From: Oscillibacter sp.
Lineage (GTDB): Bacteria > Bacillota > Clostridia > Oscillospirales > Oscillospiraceae
NCBI GenBank assembly: GCA_003487665.1
Contig: DNFA01000039.1
Span: 6,657-19,301, forward strand
DNA length: 12,645 nucleotides
Reading direction: 5' to 3'
Shown here: piece after piece, positions 1-6,627 of the stretch
How the letters are laid out: each line of letters begins with the position of its first letter
Numbering within the stretch: position 1 is the first letter of the stretch
Translations under genes and position numbers: made by a program
The notes under the pieces: model-generated
What the model was told of the DNA's origin: nothing
The model's database searches: none
Seen by the model: the letters and a program-made list of their open reading frames with translations, nothing else

Positions 1-25
1 GGGCGTGGGTTTATCGACACGCAGG

Positions 26-55
26 AGAAAAGCAGCCCGGACGGGCTGCTTTTCT
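26..55 (-). terminator. Intrinsic terminator of the greA-lysS operon, possibly bidirectional
   Basis: A perfect 13-bp stem (26-38 with 43-55) closes a GGAC loop, 17 nt beyond the lysS stop. Read on the minus strand the 3' arm ends in TTTTCT. Read on the plus strand the hairpin is followed by the more T-rich CTTATTT, so it may also end a gene converging from the left of the window. Nothing codable can be assigned to bases 1-25. Confidence 0.85.
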
Positions 56-72
56 TATTTCAGTCTATGGGA

Positions 73-2028
73 TCAATAGAGCTTTGCGCCGGCGGGGATA
101 TGGGGATCGACCATCAGCAAATGCAGCTTTTCCTCACCGTTTTCGTGGTGCACGGCAGAGATGAGCATACCGCAGGAGTCGATACCCATCATGGGGCGGG
201 GCGGCAGGTTGGTGATGGCGATGCAGGTCTTTCCAACCAGCTCCTCCGGCTCATAATACTCGTGAATTCCGCTCAAAATGACCCGATCTACGCCGGTTCC
301 GTCGTCCAAAACGAACTTTAAGAGCTTTTTGGACTTCTTCACGGCTTCGCATTCCTTGACCTTCACGGCACGGAAATCACTCTTGGAGAAGGTGTCAAAA
401 TCCACCTGATCCTGGAACAGCGGCTCGATCTCCACGTTAGAGAAGTCGATCTTCTCCTCCGCAACGGGCGCGGCGGGGGCGACCTCGGTGGGGGCAGAAG
501 CCTCCTTGGAAGCCTTCTTGTCAGAGTCCAGCGGCTTCATTGTCGGGAACAGGATGACGTCGCGGATGGAGTCGGTGCCGCAGAGCATCATGGAGCAGCG
601 GTCGATACCGAAGCCCAGACCGCCGGTGGGCGGCATACCGTACTCCAGCGCCATGACGAAGTCCTCGTCCATCATGTCGGCTTCCTCGTCGCCGTTGGCG
701 CGCTTTTCGGCCTGCGCCTTGAAGCGCTCGTACTGGTCGATGGGGTCGTTCAGCTCGGAGAAGGCGTTGCCCATCTCGCAGCCGCAGATGAACATCTCGT
801 AGCGCTCCGTCAGCTCCGGCTGGGTGGGGCTGCGCTTGGCCAGCGGACTGACCTCCACGGGGTACATGGTGATGAAGGTGGGCTGCACCAGCGTCTCCTC
901 CACCTTTTGGTCGAACGTCTCGTACAGGGCGTTGCCCCAGGTGTGGGGCACGCCGTCCATGTCCACGCCCACGCTCTTGGCCAGCTCCACGCCCTTGTCA
1001 GCGTCGCCGATGCAGGCCATGAAGTCCGCGCCGGTGACGTTCTTCACCGCGTCGGCCATGGTGACGCGCTGCCAGGAGGGGGTCAGGTCGATGTCGTGCC
1101 CCAGCCACTTGATGTGGTAGGTGCCCAGAATTTCCTTGGCGGCACCGGTGAGGATGCCCTCCAGAATGTCCATCATACCGTCCAGGTTGGTGTAGGCCTG
1201 GTACAGCTCGCAGGTGGTGAACTCGGGGTTGTGCTTGGTGTCCATGCCCTCGTTGCGGAAGATGCGTCCCACCTCGTACACGCGCTCCATGCCGCCCACG
1301 ATGAGCCGCTTCAGGTGCAGCTCGGTGGCGATGCGCATGTACATGTCGATGTCCTGCGCGTTGTGGTGGGTGATGAAGGGGCGGGCGTTGGCGCCGCCGG
1401 CAATGGGGCTGAGGACAGGCGTCTCCACCTCCATGAAGCCCAGACTGTCCAGATAGCGGCGCAGGAACGCCACGAAGCGGCTGCGGATCTCGAAGTTCCG
1501 CTTGCTCTCGGGGTTCATGATGAGATCCACATACCGCTGGCGGTAGCGGATCTCCTTGTCGGTCAGGCCGTGGAACTTCTCCGGCAGGGGCCGCAGGGAC
1601 TTGCTCAACAGGGTAATATCGTGAGCACGGACGGACATTTCGCCCCGCTGGGTGCGGAACACCTCGCCGTTGACGCCGACGATGTCGCCGATGTCGTACT
1701 TCTTGAAGCGGTCGTAGTTGTCCGCGTCCATCTCGTCCTTGCGGGCGTAGAGCTGGATGCGGCCGGTTTTATCCTGCAGGTCGCAGAAGGACACCTTGCC
1801 CATGCCGCGCTTGCTCATCAGGCGGCCGGCCACGGAAACGGGCTTGCCCTCCAGCGCGTCAAAGTTGTCCTTGATATCCTGGGTGTGGTGGGTGACGTCG
1901 AACTTGGTAATGGTAAAGGGATCGCGTCCCTCGTCCTGCAGCGCCTTCAGCTTGTCGCGGCGGATGCGCAGCAGCTCACCCATGTCCTGGGGCTGTTCGG
2001 TCACGTTGCGGTTGGTTTCGTCTGCCAT
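73..2028 (-). CDS. lysS: Class II lysyl-tRNA synthetase with fused C-terminal tRNA-binding domain
   Basis: Charges tRNA-Lys with lysine using ATP, in the cytoplasm. The 651-residue product has an N-terminal OB-fold anticodon-binding domain (about 63-143). The class II catalytic core (about 177-500) has motif 2 around FRNEGMD (257-263) and motif 3 GLGFGIDR (470-477). An Ala/Pro/Glu-rich linker (about 501-525) leads to an extra domain (about 543-651) resembling Trbp111 and the C-terminal domain of bacterial MetRS, with DFRAVKV, LLKFVLDDGTG, GIHEYYEPEELVGK and LPPRPMMGIDSCGMLISA. Typical bacterial LysRS is near 500 residues and stops after motif 3, so this is an extended form; by family knowledge the added domain binds tRNA non-specifically and can dimerise. 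The start is supported by AAAGGAGG at a good distance. It lies 43 nt after greA with no promoter seen between them, so co-transcription is likely. Confidence 0.97.
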   Translation of the reverse strand: MADETNRNVTEQPQDMGELLRIRRDKLKALQDEGRDPFTITKFDVTHHTQDIKDNFDALEGKPVSVAGRLMSKRGMGKVSFCDLQDKTGRIQLYARKDEMDADNYDRFKKYDIGDIVGVNGEVFRTQRGEMSVRAHDITLLSKSLRPLPEKFHGLTDKEIRYRQRYVDLIMNPESKRNFEIRSRFVAFLRRYLDSLGFMEVETPVLSPIAGGANARPFITHHNAQDIDMYMRIATELHLKRLIVGGMERVYEVGRIFRNEGMDTKHNPEFTTCELYQAYTNLDGMMDILEGILTGAAKEILGTYHIKWLGHDIDLTPSWQRVTMADAVKNVTGADFMACIGDADKGVELAKSVGVDMDGVPHTWGNALYETFDQKVEETLVQPTFITMYPVEVSPLAKRSPTQPELTERYEMFICGCEMGNAFSELNDPIDQYERFKAQAEKRANGDEEADMMDEDFVMALEYGMPPTGGLGFGIDRCSMMLCGTDSIRDVILFPTMKPLDSDKKASKEASAPTEVAPAAPVAEEKIDFSNVEIEPLFQDQVDFDTFSKSDFRAVKVKECEAVKKSKKLLKFVLDDGTGVDRVILSGIHEYYEPEELVGKTCIAITNLPPRPMMGIDSCGMLISAVHHENGEEKLHLLMVDPHIPAGAKLY

Positions 2029-2051
2029 AGTGCAGCCTCCTTTGTATCGTT

Positions 2052-2069
2052 ACCGCCGGTGACGGCGGT
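2052..2069 (-). other. Small stem-loop between greA and lysS
   Basis: A 7-bp GC-rich stem (2052-2058 with 2063-2069) closes a 4-base loop directly after the greA stop and upstream of the lysS ribosome binding site. No T-tract follows, so it is not a standard terminator. It could protect the greA message 3' end or set the greA/lysS ratio, but that is inference. Confidence 0.45.
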
Positions 2070-2071
2070 GG

Positions 2072-2548
2072 TCAGCGTTCAATCTTGTCAACACGGTAGT
2101 GGATCACGCCCCTGGGCGCCTCCACGGTCACTTCCTCGCCCGCCTTGCGGCCCATCAGCGCCTTGCCAAAGGGTGAGTCCTCGCTGATGGCGCGGCTCAT
2201 CACGTCGGCCTCCTGAGAGCCGACGATCTTATAGGCGGGCAGCTGCTTTCGTGTGTCCATATTGGTGACGGTGACCAGGCACCCGATGGAGATCTTGTCG
2301 GAGTCCATCTCGCTCTCGTCCACGATAACGGCGTGGAGAAGGATGTCCTCCAGCTCGGCGATGCGGGAGTAGAGCTTGCCCTGCTCGTTCTTCGCCTCGT
2401 CATACTCGCTGTTCTCGCTGAGGTCGCCGAAGCCGCGGGCCTCCTTGATCAGCTCCGCTACCTCGTCGGCGCGGGTGGTTTTGCTGTAATCCAGCTCCTG
2501 CTTCAGCTCGTCGTAACGAGCCTGGCTCATTTTGAATTCCTTTGCCAT
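2072..2548 (-). CDS. greA: Transcription elongation factor GreA
   Basis: Rescues backtracked RNA polymerase by entering the secondary channel and stimulating cleavage of the extruded RNA 3' end. The 158-residue length is standard for GreA. The N-terminal half (about 1-77) is the antiparallel coiled coil, with its acidic tip in GDLSENSEYDEAK; D42 and E45 match the residues that place the catalytic magnesium. The C-terminal half (about 80-158) is the FKBP-like domain, with ISIGCLVTV, the SPFGKALMG stretch and the VEAPRGVIHYRV ending. The start MAKEFKMSQ follows an AAAGGGA ribosome binding site. It is the first gene of a greA-lysS operon read from the promoter at 2614-2642. Nothing unusual is visible in the sequence. 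Confidence 0.97.
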   Translation of the reverse strand: MAKEFKMSQARYDELKQELDYSKTTRADEVAELIKEARGFGDLSENSEYDEAKNEQGKLYSRIAELEDILLHAVIVDESEMDSDKISIGCLVTVTNMDTRKQLPAYKIVGSQEADVMSRAISEDSPFGKALMGRKAGEEVTVEAPRGVIHYRVDKIER

Positions 2549-2604
2549 GCTGCATGTCCCTTTCTGCTAAAAGAATACCCGTCGTGCGGGATAAAAACAA
2601 TATG

Positions 2605-3306
2605 TCACGTTGCATTATAGTGACTTTTGGTGTGTATGTCAAGCAAGGAAGTGATATGAATGTCCGATGGGAACCATTTTCCGGCATCCAGCAGCGCGGC
2701 GGCCAGCTGCTCCGCCGCCGGCGGCTGGGGCGCGGGCATGCGGGGGGATGTCCAGAGGAGCTGCTGGCGGGCGGCGCAGTCAGCGGTGAGGTACAGCACC
2801 GGCGCGGCCTCCGGCGGCGGACAGTCGCCGCAGAGGACGGTCAGCGCCGCGGGGCGGCCGCCGTCGCCGGGCGAGACGCCCCAGCGGTACAGCAGCTCCT
2901 GCGCCAGCAGGTGGGGTGGGTCGTCCAGCGACAGATACCGGGCGCGGCGGGCGAGAACAGGCGCGGCGGCGCGGGCAGCGGCCTCCCCTCCCCTGCCGCA
3001 GCGCAGCAAAACGGCGGCGTTTTGCAGACCGCCGGGACAGAGGACATCCAGCAGGCCGTCCAGCAGGGCAAGGCGCAGCGGCAGGACGGGATATGGCGTT
3101 ATGTCTACCTGTTCCGCCAGCGGCAGGAGGGCAGCATCGGCGCAGACGCAGCGGCGGACGCCGGAGACATACAGCTCACGCAGCCACCGAACAGCCCGTC
3201 GGCGGGCGAGATAGCCCCTCCCCACAGACAGGTGATGAAGGGGCAGACCGTCCATGTTGATGGTGGTAATATCCGTTTTCTGTCCGGAAGTTATGTAAAC
3301 AAGCAT
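2605..3306 (-). CDS. Unrecognised 233-residue protein
   Basis: I do not recognise this family. The start MLVYITSG follows a good AAAGGAAC ribosome binding site. No signal peptide or clear membrane segment is seen. The sequence alternates hydrophobic strands and Ala/Arg-rich helices: RAVRWLRELYVSGVRRCVCAD (about 37-57), QNAAVLLRCGRGGEAAARAAAPVLARRARYLSLDD (about 95-129), and LTVLCGDCPPPEAAPVLYLTAD (about 155-176). This suggests a small alpha/beta, perhaps Rossmann-like, fold, with a glycine-rich turn CGRGGE (103-108). Several cysteines are present (54, 56, 90, 103, 159, 162, 177). Base composition is very GC-rich, and a longer open frame exists on the plus strand, but only the minus frame has both a plausible start and protein-like character. 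It lies 132 nt after the M23 gene, separated by a hairpin and a repeat copy. Its last dozen codons overlap the greA promoter. Confidence 0.7.
   Translation of the reverse strand: MLVYITSGQKTDITTINMDGLPLHHLSVGRGYLARRRAVRWLRELYVSGVRRCVCADAALLPLAEQVDITPYPVLPLRLALLDGLLDVLCPGGLQNAAVLLRCGRGGEAAARAAAPVLARRARYLSLDDPPHLLAQELLYRWGVSPGDGGRPAALTVLCGDCPPPEAAPVLYLTADCAARQQLLWTSPRMPAPQPPAAEQLAAALLDAGKWFPSDIHITSLLDIHTKSHYNAT
2614..2642 (-). promoter_or_regulatory. Near-consensus sigma-A promoter for greA-lysS
   Basis: On the minus strand, TTGACA (2637-2642), a 17-nt spacer and TATAAT (2614-2619) form a perfect consensus promoter. Transcription should start near 2607, about 58 nt ahead of the greA start. A small CCCG/CGGG hairpin (2578-2590) lies in the leader. 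The promoter is embedded in the 3' end of the upstream 233-residue gene. Confidence 0.93.
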
Positions 3307-3320
3307 GGAAGTTCCTTTCG

Positions 3321-3357
3321 GCGGTCATCCGGGGCGGACAGAGTCGTCCGCCCCTAC
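3321..3357. repeat. Dispersed hairpin repeat, copy A
   Basis: A perfect 9-bp stem GGGGCGGAC/GTCCGCCCC (3331-3339 with 3346-3354) around AGAGTC, followed by CCCCTAC. The 24-base core matches 20 of 24 positions at 6677-6700. The preceding GCGGTCATCC also resembles GCGGTATCCC at 6665-6674, so the two look like diverged copies of one element. It fills the gap between the M23 gene and the 233-residue gene. Confidence 0.75.
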
Positions 3358-3391
3358 AAAACGAGATAAGAGGTTCGCCGCGCACAGCAAA

Positions 3392-3425
3392 GACCCCTGT
3401 CCCACTATTATATGGGACAGGGGTC
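3392..3425 (-). terminator. Hairpin downstream of the M23 peptidase gene, probable weak terminator
   Basis: A perfect 12-bp stem GACCCCTGTCCC/GGGACAGGGGTC (3392-3403 with 3414-3425) with an A/T-rich 10-nt loop, starting 13 nt beyond the M23 stop. Only TTTGCT follows on the minus strand, so termination is probably incomplete. Some read-through into the 233-residue gene is possible, since no separate promoter for that gene is obvious. Confidence 0.65.
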
Positions 3426-3438
3426 AGGATATGCGGTT

Positions 3439-4644
3439 TTACCACGCGGCGATATAGCCGGGCAGGTAGTTCAGGGGATTCTGGTACACCGTCACGCTTT
3501 TGCCGTTCACAATGGTAGTCGTGCGTACCTCGTAGTGAAGGTGGGGGCCGGTGGAGGCGCCGGTGTTGCCGGTGACGCCGATAACCGTCCCCTGCGACAC
3601 GGTGTCGCCCGGAGAGACCTTGACCACACTCATGTGGGCATACAGCGTCGTCAGGCCGCCGCCGTGGTCGATGACCACGTAGTTGCCGTAGCCGCCGCCC
3701 CAGCCGCTGGAGTTGGTCAGCAGCACACGGCCGCTCTTGGTAGCGTAGACGCTGCTGGTATAGCCCACGTTGCAGATGTCCACGCCCTTATGGTTGGTAC
3801 TGCCGAAGCCGCCGGGCGCTACACGGGAGCCAATAGGCGAGCTGATCATCTTGCTGGTGCTTACCGGCCAGATAAAGCCCTCGGAGCCGGGCACCACGTC
3901 GGAGTCGGCAATCAGCCTTGCGATCTGCGCATCGATCTCGTCTGCCGCCTTTTCCTCTGCCGCATGCATCTTCTCCAACGCTTTCTGGTCGGCGGCGTAC
4001 TCGTTCATGAGCTTGGTCGTCTCGTCCAGCTTGCCCTGCAGCTCGTCCTGCTGCTCGCCCAGCTGGGCTTCCTTGGCCTCCATCTCGGTCTTTTCCGCCT
4101 TGATGTTCTCCCGCGTCTCCTTCATGGCGGCGATGAGGGTCTTGTTATACTCGGCCACCTCGTTGACGAATTCCATGCGGTTGAGCAGGTCGGCCATGCT
4201 GGTGGCCTTGAAGAGAACGGAGAGATAGCTGAGGCTGCCGCGCTCCTCCTCGCTGCGCACCTGCTGGCAGAACAGCTCATACTGCTCCTGCTCCAGCAGC
4301 TCGTAGCGGGCGATCTGGGCGGCGGCATCGTCGATCTGGTTCTGGGTGTCGTCGATCTGCTCCAGCAGCAGCTGGTTGCGCTGATCCAGCAGCTTCTTGG
4401 TGACCATGACGTCCTCTTTCTTGGCCTTGGCCTCGGCGATCTGCTTTTCCAGATCCTTGAGCTTTTCCTGCTGCTCCTTCTTTTTCTGTTCCAGTGCGGC
4501 GATCTGGGCGGCCTTGCGCTGCTCCTCCTCCAGCTCCGCCGCAGTCTTGGCGGCGTAGGCAGGGCGGACGGAGCCGGCAGCCGCCAGCGTCAGCAGGGTC
4601 AGAACGGCCAGAAAAGCGCAGAGGATGCGTTTTGTGGATTTCAT
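3439..4644 (-). CDS. Secreted coiled-coil M23 (LytM) peptidoglycan hydrolase coupled to FtsEX
   Basis: Predicted exported cell-wall endopeptidase of EnvC/NlpD-like layout, 401 residues. A signal peptide (1-31) has a KSTKR n-region, a Leu/Ala core and AYA just before the likely cleavage site. Residues about 33-245 form long Glu/Lys/Gln-rich coiled coils broken near 132-165 (LSYLSVLFKATSMADLLNRMEFV), as in PcsB/EnvC-type FtsX partners. The C-terminal M23 domain (about 257-390) keeps all expected catalytic residues: H285 and D289 in HKGVD, H337 in YAHM, and H368/H370 in GPHLH. It therefore looks like an active zinc endopeptidase, whereas EnvC itself has a degenerate site. The start follows AAAGGAGA. 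It lies 15 nt after ftsX, making it the third gene of the ftsE-ftsX operon. The coiled coil likely docks on the FtsX outer loop, which is inferred from known FtsEX systems. Confidence 0.93.
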   Translation of the reverse strand: MKSTKRILCAFLAVLTLLTLAAAGSVRPAYAAKTAAELEEEQRKAAQIAALEQKKKEQQEKLKDLEKQIAEAKAKKEDVMVTKKLLDQRNQLLLEQIDDTQNQIDDAAAQIARYELLEQEQYELFCQQVRSEEERGSLSYLSVLFKATSMADLLNRMEFVNEVAEYNKTLIAAMKETRENIKAEKTEMEAKEAQLGEQQDELQGKLDETTKLMNEYAADQKALEKMHAAEEKAADEIDAQIARLIADSDVVPGSEGFIWPVSTSKMISSPIGSRVAPGGFGSTNHKGVDICNVGYTSSVYATKSGRVLLTNSSGWGGGYGNYVVIDHGGGLTTLYAHMSVVKVSPGDTVSQGTVIGVTGNTGASTGPHLHYEVRTTTIVNGKSVTVYQNPLNYLPGYIAAW

Positions 4645-4659
4645 GCGTGATCTCCTTTC

Positions 4660-5544
4660 TTACACTCGGAGGAAGCGGCGGATGGCGGTCAGGCTGCCGC
4701 CTACGCCCACAAGGATGCCGGCTCCCAGAAATACCAGCGCCACATAGTACCATATTTCGGTGAAGGGCACCACGCGGAGGATCTGCAGGGAATCGGAATT
4801 GGCAATGCCCTGCGCAACAGCGGCATACAGCCCCCACTGAAGGCCGAAGGCGATGACGGCGCTGAACAGCCCCAACAGCAGCCCCTCGTAGACGAAGGGC
4901 CAGCGGATGAACCCGTTGGTAGCGCCTACCATCTTCATAATGGCGATCTCGTCCCGGCGGTCGAAGGTGGTGAGCTTGATGGTGTTGGAGATGATGAACA
5001 CGGACACCAGCAGCAATATGGCGATGAGGGCGATGGAGATGACACCGGCCACATTGCGGACGGTGGTGAAGCCGTTGGCCACGGCCTCGTCCGCCCGCGC
5101 CTTGGCGATGCCGGGAATGTTCTCCACGGCGGTGCGCGTCTCCATGATGCGGTCGGGGTCGGTGACGTGGATAACAAAGCGGTGGCGGAACACGGTGGGA
5201 TCCAGGTCGCCGTACACGTCGGAGTCATCGTATTTCTCCACATAGGCGTCGCGGGCCTCGGTGCGGGTGACGAAGGTGCAGTCAGCCACGTTGCCGGTGG
5301 CCTCTATCTGGGTCTGGAGGGCGCGTGCCTCCGGCTCGGTCAGCGTCTCGTCCACAAAGGCGACGATGGCGTTCTCCTGCTGGAGGTCGGCCAGATTCCG
5401 GTTGGCGTTGTAGGCCACCAGCGTGAAGGTGCCCATGATCAGCAGACAGGCCACGGTGACACCGATGGCGGCAAAGGACATGAACCCGTGGGAGAACATG
5501 TTGCCGGCGCCCTCTTTGACGAAAAACTTGAAATCATGCTTCAT
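4660..5544 (-). CDS. ftsX: Cell division protein FtsX, membrane subunit of FtsEX
   Basis: Type VII ABC-family membrane protein that passes the ATPase cycle of FtsE to a peptidoglycan hydrolase outside the membrane; it is not thought to transport a substrate. The 294 residues show the usual plan: a short cytoplasmic N-terminus, TM1 (about 24-45), an extracellular domain of about 120 residues (46-164), TM2 (about 165-187), a cytoplasmic loop with RRDEIAIMKMVGAT (196-209) typical of FtsX/MacB coupling regions, TM3 (about 220-243) and TM4 (about 264-285). The start lies 3 nt after the ftsE stop, with GAGG inside the end of ftsE, so translation is tightly coupled. The coiled-coil M23 hydrolase gene follows after 15 nt and is its probable partner. 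Confidence 0.96.
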   Translation of the reverse strand: MKHDFKFFVKEGAGNMFSHGFMSFAAIGVTVACLLIMGTFTLVAYNANRNLADLQQENAIVAFVDETLTEPEARALQTQIEATGNVADCTFVTRTEARDAYVEKYDDSDVYGDLDPTVFRHRFVIHVTDPDRIMETRTAVENIPGIAKARADEAVANGFTTVRNVAGVISIALIAILLLVSVFIISNTIKLTTFDRRDEIAIMKMVGATNGFIRWPFVYEGLLLGLFSAVIAFGLQWGLYAAVAQGIANSDSLQILRVVPFTEIWYYVALVFLGAGILVGVGGSLTAIRRFLRV

Positions 5545-5547
5545 GTG

Positions 5548-6225
5548 TCATACCTCATAGCTGCCCATGCCGTCCCCGATCACAAGGCCGTCGTTCAGCA
5601 GGATAATGCGCTTGTTGAAGTGGTTGACCAGTCCCCGCTCGTGGGTGACGACGATGACGGTGGTGCCCAGCGCGTTGATGCGCTCCAGCAGCGTCATGAT
5701 CTCCAGAGAGCGGGCGGGATCCAGGTTGCCGGTGGGCTCGTCAGCCACCACGGTGGAGGGGTTGTTCACCAGCGCGCGGGCGATGGCCACGCGCTGCTGC
5801 TCGCCGCCGGACAGCTGGTCGGGGTAGCTGTTCTCCTTGTCGGCCAGTCCCACCAGCTCCAGCACATAGGGGATGCGGTTTTTCAGCTCACGGGGCGACG
5901 CGCCCACGGCGCGCATGGCCAGCGCCAGATTGTCGCGGACGGTCTTGTTGGCGATAAGGCGAAAATCCTGAAAGATAACGCCGATAGTGCGGCGCATGTA
6001 GGGCAGCTGCCGGTCGGCAATACGGCTCATGGAGAAGCCGTTGACCATGACGCGGCCGGAGGTGGGCACCACCTCGCCGGTAAGCAGCTTGATAATGGTG
6101 GATTTTCCGGAGCCGGAGGGCCCCACCAGAAAGACGAATTCCCCGTCGTCCACGGTAAAGGAGACGCCCTTCAGGGCGTGGGTCCCGTTGTCGTATATCT
6201 TCTCTGCATCTATCAAACGAATCAT
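5548..6225 (-). CDS. ftsE: Cell division ATP-binding protein FtsE
   Basis: Cytoplasmic ABC ATPase that pairs with FtsX to control septal or sidewall peptidoglycan hydrolysis. The 225-residue length fits FtsE. It has Walker A GPSGSGKST (35-43), Q-loop Gln86 in VIFQDFRL, ABC signature LSGGEQQR (138-145), Walker B with ADEPTGNLD (161-169, catalytic E163), and H-loop His195 in VTHE. I chose the ATG at 6223-6225 (MIRLIDAEKIY) because CAGGAG sits correctly upstream and the ABC homology begins there. An in-frame ATG 18 codons earlier would place the start in the leader, very near the predicted transcription start, and adds no conserved sequence. It is the first gene of ftsE-ftsX-M23, under the promoter at 6285-6313. 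Confidence 0.97.
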   Translation of the reverse strand: MIRLIDAEKIYDNGTHALKGVSFTVDDGEFVFLVGPSGSGKSTIIKLLTGEVVPTSGRVMVNGFSMSRIADRQLPYMRRTIGVIFQDFRLIANKTVRDNLALAMRAVGASPRELKNRIPYVLELVGLADKENSYPDQLSGGEQQRVAIARALVNNPSTVVADEPTGNLDPARSLEIMTLLERINALGTTVIVVTHERGLVNHFNKRIILLNDGLVIGDGMGSYEV

Positions 6226-6257
6226 AGCAGCGCTCCTGTTCGGCAAAGTGCAACATA

Positions 6258-6279
6258 TTGTGGCCAAACCCGACCACAA
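6258..6279 (-). promoter_or_regulatory. Inverted repeat at the 5' end of the ftsE transcript
   Basis: TTGTGGCC (6258-6265) pairs with GACCACAA (6272-6279), including one G-T pair, around a 6-nt loop. It lies just downstream of the -10 box, so it covers the expected transcription start. It could be a repressor operator or a stabilising 5' stem-loop; the sequence alone does not decide. Confidence 0.5.
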
Positions 6280-6284
6280 ATACC

Positions 6285-6313
6285 ATTATATATAAATAGT
6301 TACAAAATGGCAA
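6285..6313 (-). promoter_or_regulatory. Sigma-A promoter for ftsE-ftsX-M23 operon
   Basis: On the minus strand, TTGCCA (6308-6313), a 17-nt spacer and TATAAT (6285-6290) match the consensus well. The sequence upstream of the -35 is A/T-rich (about 6314-6345), which could act as an UP element. The expected start near 6278 gives a leader of about 53 nt. Confidence 0.88.
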
Positions 6314-6403
6314 CAGGAAAGATATGAAAATATTTTGAACAAGTTCGTTGCCTGTCGGTTGGACGCAGCGGGGCGGAAAAAGGTTCCAACGGGGCGAAAA
6401 ATA

Positions 6404-6480
6404 TCCCCGCTGTACGGGGAACGGATTCCCACGCCAGTGACACGGTCACTGGCTCGGAATAACAGCGCTTCGCGCTGTTA
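6404..6480. repeat. Three consecutive hairpins in the pucR-ftsE gap
   Basis: Three stem-loops lie end to end: TCCCCG/CGGGGA (6404-6420); GCCAGTGAC/GTCACTGGC (6433-6453, 9-bp stem, 3-nt loop), extended by ATTCC/GGAAT to 6425-6460; and TAACAGCGC/GCGCTGTTA (6460-6480, 9-bp stem, TTC loop). No start codon with a ribosome binding site or protein-like frame is seen. They read as part of a composite non-coding repeat element. Confidence 0.75.
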
Positions 6481-6506
6481 GGGCGGATGTGGGCATCCGC
6501 CCCTAC
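6481..6506 (-). repeat. Hairpin repeat ending in CCCCTAC, inverted relative to the unit at 6628
   Basis: GGGCGGATG/CATCCGCCC (6481-6489 with 6494-6502), 9-bp stem and TGGG loop, ending CCCCTAC (6500-6506). Its reverse complement, starting GTAGGGGCGGATGCCCACAT, matches 6628-6653 apart from single-base insertions or deletions. The two copies are thus inverted, 121 nt apart. Confidence 0.75.
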
Positions 6507-6532
6507 GATGCAGAATAAGGACGGTGCGAAAC

Positions 6533-6594
6533 GGGACGTCGTACCCCAAGGGCATTTGTTCCGCTGCGCTCCACGGCAGGACGCCGTCCCCTAC
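6533..6594. repeat. Long imperfect hairpin ending in CCCCTAC
   Basis: GGGACGTCGT (6533-6542) pairs with ACGCCGTCCC (6581-6590) with one mismatch, enclosing about 38 nt that includes a smaller ACGGC/GCCGT hairpin. The unit ends CCCCTAC (6588-6594), as do the neighbouring repeats. It lies between the inverted copies at 6481 and 6628. Confidence 0.55.
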
Positions 6595-6627
6595 ATCCGT
6601 TATGCGGACACGCTTGCCTGTCTTTTC

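Noticed and set aside
907..2187. Long plus-strand open frame opposite lysS and the end of greA
   Set aside because: It lies antisense to clearly conserved LysRS and GreA. Its translation is low-complexity Val/Gly/His/Leu-rich, as expected from the mirror frame of GC-rich codons.
2549..2613. T-box riboswitch ahead of greA-lysS
   Set aside because: The leader is only about 58 nt, with no T-box motif and no terminator/antiterminator pair.
2542..3369. Plus-strand open frame of 275 codons opposite the unknown 233-residue gene
   Set aside because: Its product is Arg/Gly/Gln-rich without hydrophobic-core pattern, and it starts inside greA. The minus frame has a better start site and composition.
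3412..4650. Plus-strand open frame of over 400 codons opposite the M23 gene
   Set aside because: Antisense shadow of a gene with intact catalytic motifs; the translation is Leu/Val/Gly repeats from mirrored Glu/Lys/Gln codons.
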